From an uncultured Bacilli bacterium (GTDB lineage Bacteria; Bacillota_I; Bacilli_A; RF39; UBA660), in NCBI GenBank assembly GCA_947625005.1, contig CANQNA010000077.1, positions 1 through 6,620 of the forward strand: a DNA stretch of 6,620 bases, in the 5' to 3' direction. Position 1 is the first letter of the stretch. Every line of letters begins with the position of its first letter. The notes below the pieces were generated by a model. It was not told the DNA's origin and ran no database searches. It worked only from the letters and a program-made list of their open reading frames with translations. This document shows positions 6,147 through 6,620 of the stretch, in pieces. Position numbers and translations under genes: made by a program.

Positions 6147-6247
6147 TACAAAATTTCTCCTTGTTTGCTCCTTAATTCATCAACATAAATTTGTTTAAAT
6201 ACTTCTTCTAAATTCCAAGGCTGTAGATCAAAAATTTTATTAGACAT
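6146..6247 (-). CDS. 33-residue leader ORF upstream of the nuclease gene
   Basis: The ORF runs from ATG at 6247 to TAA at 6148-6146 and begins MSNKIFDLQPWNLEEVFKQI. TAA lies immediately upstream in frame, so this ATG is the only start. AAGG (6258-6255) lies 7 nt upstream as a weak ribosome-binding site. The stop overlaps the nuclease ATG by one base (TAATG), the form of a translationally coupled pair, and the nuclease Shine-Dalgarno sequence lies inside its 3' end. I recognise no family. It could be a small partner or antitoxin-like regulator, a relic of a longer gene, or an untranslated leader. A perfect TATAAT only 14-19 bp upstream of the ATG would leave almost no leader, which argues for caution. 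Confidence 0.35.
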   Translation of the reverse strand: MSNKIFDLQPWNLEEVFKQIYVDELRSKQGEIL

Positions 6248-6260
6248 TTAAAAACCTTGT

Positions 6261-6266
6261 ATTATA
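6261..6266 (-). promoter_or_regulatory. Candidate -10 box of the defence operon
   Basis: On the minus strand the sequence is a perfect TATAAT. The hexamer 17 bp upstream (TTATTC, 6289-6284) is a poor -35, so the promoter may need an activator or be weak. Transcription would start near 6254, just inside or beyond the ribosome-binding site of the 33-codon ORF but well upstream of the nuclease start. Confidence 0.35.
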
Positions 6267-6322
6267 AAATTACTCTAAGAAATGAATAACTTTATAACTT
6301 TTCCTTTCTTTGAGAACTAAGT

Positions 6323-6360
6323 ATTTAATTATAACTGCTGGCCAGCTGTTATAATTAAAT
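6323..6360. repeat. 38-bp near-perfect palindrome at the IS110 left end
   Basis: ATTTAATTATAAC (6323-6335) and GTTATAATTAAAT (6348-6360) are perfect inverted arms. Between them GCTGGCCAGC (6337-6346) is itself a palindrome, flanked by a single T:T mismatch. Each half carries TATAAT, reading right at 6350-6355 and left at 6333-6328. It separates the leftward defence operon from the rightward transposase. It could be an operator, a hairpin of the element, or a recombination product near the insertion junction. Confidence 0.7.
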
Positions 6361-6361
6361 C

Positions 6362-6510
6362 GTGGCTGTGGATTTGTACCTATTTTTTTCTAGCTTTGAC
6401 TAGTTTTTGGAGGCTCTTACCACAGCTTTTATTTCCTATTGTTAATTAGTTAGATATCGCCAGACGATTTATGTAGAACAAGGCTACAAGGAGTAAAAGC
6501 TATGGAATCA
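6362..6510 (+). ncRNA. Candidate IS110 bridge RNA
   Basis: IS110-group elements are known to encode a structured bridge RNA in the non-coding region upstream of the transposase. Here a TATAAT (6350-6355) predicts a start near 6362. Downstream, GCTGTGG (6365-6371) can pair with CCACAGC (6420-6426). CCACAGCTTTT (6420-6430) can instead pair at 10 of 11 positions with AAAAGCTATGG (6495-6505). TGTAG (6472-6476) pairs with CTACA (6484-6488) around a 7-nt loop. The first two stems share a strand, so the true fold is uncertain. The 3' end and the target- and donor-binding loops cannot be set from one copy. Confidence 0.45.
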
Positions 6511-6544
6511 TAACAGTCACTAACAACAGATTGGAGGTATTTTT

Positions 6545-6620
6545 ATGTTTTTTGTTGGAATTGATATTGCTAAGTACAAACATGACTTTGCAATTATCAA
6601 TAATGATGGTTTAGTTATCG
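6545..6620 (+). CDS. IS110-family transposase, N-terminal 25 codons (runs off the window)
   Basis: ATG at 6545 is preceded by GGAGGT (6533-6538) at good spacing. The visible sequence, MFFVGIDIAKYKHDFAII onward, is the typical start of IS110-family DEDD (RuvC-like) recombinases; D7 in GIDIAK is the first catalytic acidic residue. These enzymes move a circular intermediate without terminal inverted repeats, guided by a bridge RNA from the element's own non-coding end. The long non-coding stretch on the 5' side suits the IS110 rather than the IS1111 subgroup. The rest of the gene, including the Tnp20 domain with its catalytic Ser, lies beyond the window, so intactness is unknown. Confidence 0.85.
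   Translation, partial: MFFVGIDIAKYKHDFAIINNDGLVI
6545..6620 (+). mobile_element. Left part of an IS110-family insertion sequence
   Basis: The transposase start and its structured upstream region mark the left end of the element, which continues past 6620. IS110 elements lack terminal inverted repeats and target duplications, so the exact left boundary cannot be seen; it most likely lies between about 6290 and 6350. The coordinates given cover only the certain part. Confidence 0.6.

Overview
The window is strongly AT-rich and looks like accessory DNA from a low-GC Gram-positive-type bacterium (Bacillota, or a gut Bacilli/Mollicutes-related lineage). Supporting signs are classical Shine-Dalgarno sequences (AAAGGAGG, AAGGAG, GGAGGT), a diderm-independent lipoprotein signal with a leucine-rich repeat surface domain, and Firmicutes-like protein families. 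Every tryptophan codon I traced is TGG, and the two longest genes contain no internal TGA, so the standard bacterial code (table 11) is the working assumption. The genus cannot be named from this sequence.

Left third (about 1-3250): a cassette bounded by two direct copies of a ~100-bp intergenic repeat (1-101 and 3147-3247), each able to fold into a long conserved hairpin. Inside, all on the minus strand, are a predicted surface lipoprotein of 659 residues (843-2822) and, 9 bp beyond its stop, a headless C-terminal fragment of an Eco57I-like DNA methyltransferase or restriction-modification protein (297-833). Each end also has a tandem array with an exact 10-bp period (101-170 and 2981-3070). 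The two arrays differ in sequence but both sit next to a minus-strand terminator hairpin with a shared flank. The lipoprotein promoter region carries a C9/G9 homopolymer between plausible -35 and -10 boxes, which suggests phase-variable expression.

Middle and right (about 3358-6247): a short plus-strand lipoprotein-like relic (3358-3535) meets the 3' end of a minus-strand operon that I read as an ABC-three-component-like (ABC-3C) anti-phage or conflict system. In transcription order it holds a possible 33-residue leader ORF, a PD-(D/E)XK (Cap4/DUF4297-like) nuclease effector, a 118-residue ORF, and an SMC/Rad50-like ABC ATPase with a coiled coil. The nuclease and the 118-residue ORF lie in the same frame, separated by one TGA and nine sense codons. 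No ribosome-binding site precedes the second, so they may be one ~389-residue effector interrupted by a Trp-to-stop change.

Right edge (about 6320-6620): the start of an IS110-family element, with the first 25 codons of its transposase preceded by a structured non-coding region. That region holds a 38-bp near-perfect palindrome, a TATAAT box and several paired segments, and is the expected place for an IS110 bridge RNA. Overall the window reads as a defence/mobile island: a broken methyltransferase, a nuclease-ATPase system, a switchable surface lipoprotein, dispersed repeats and an insertion sequence.
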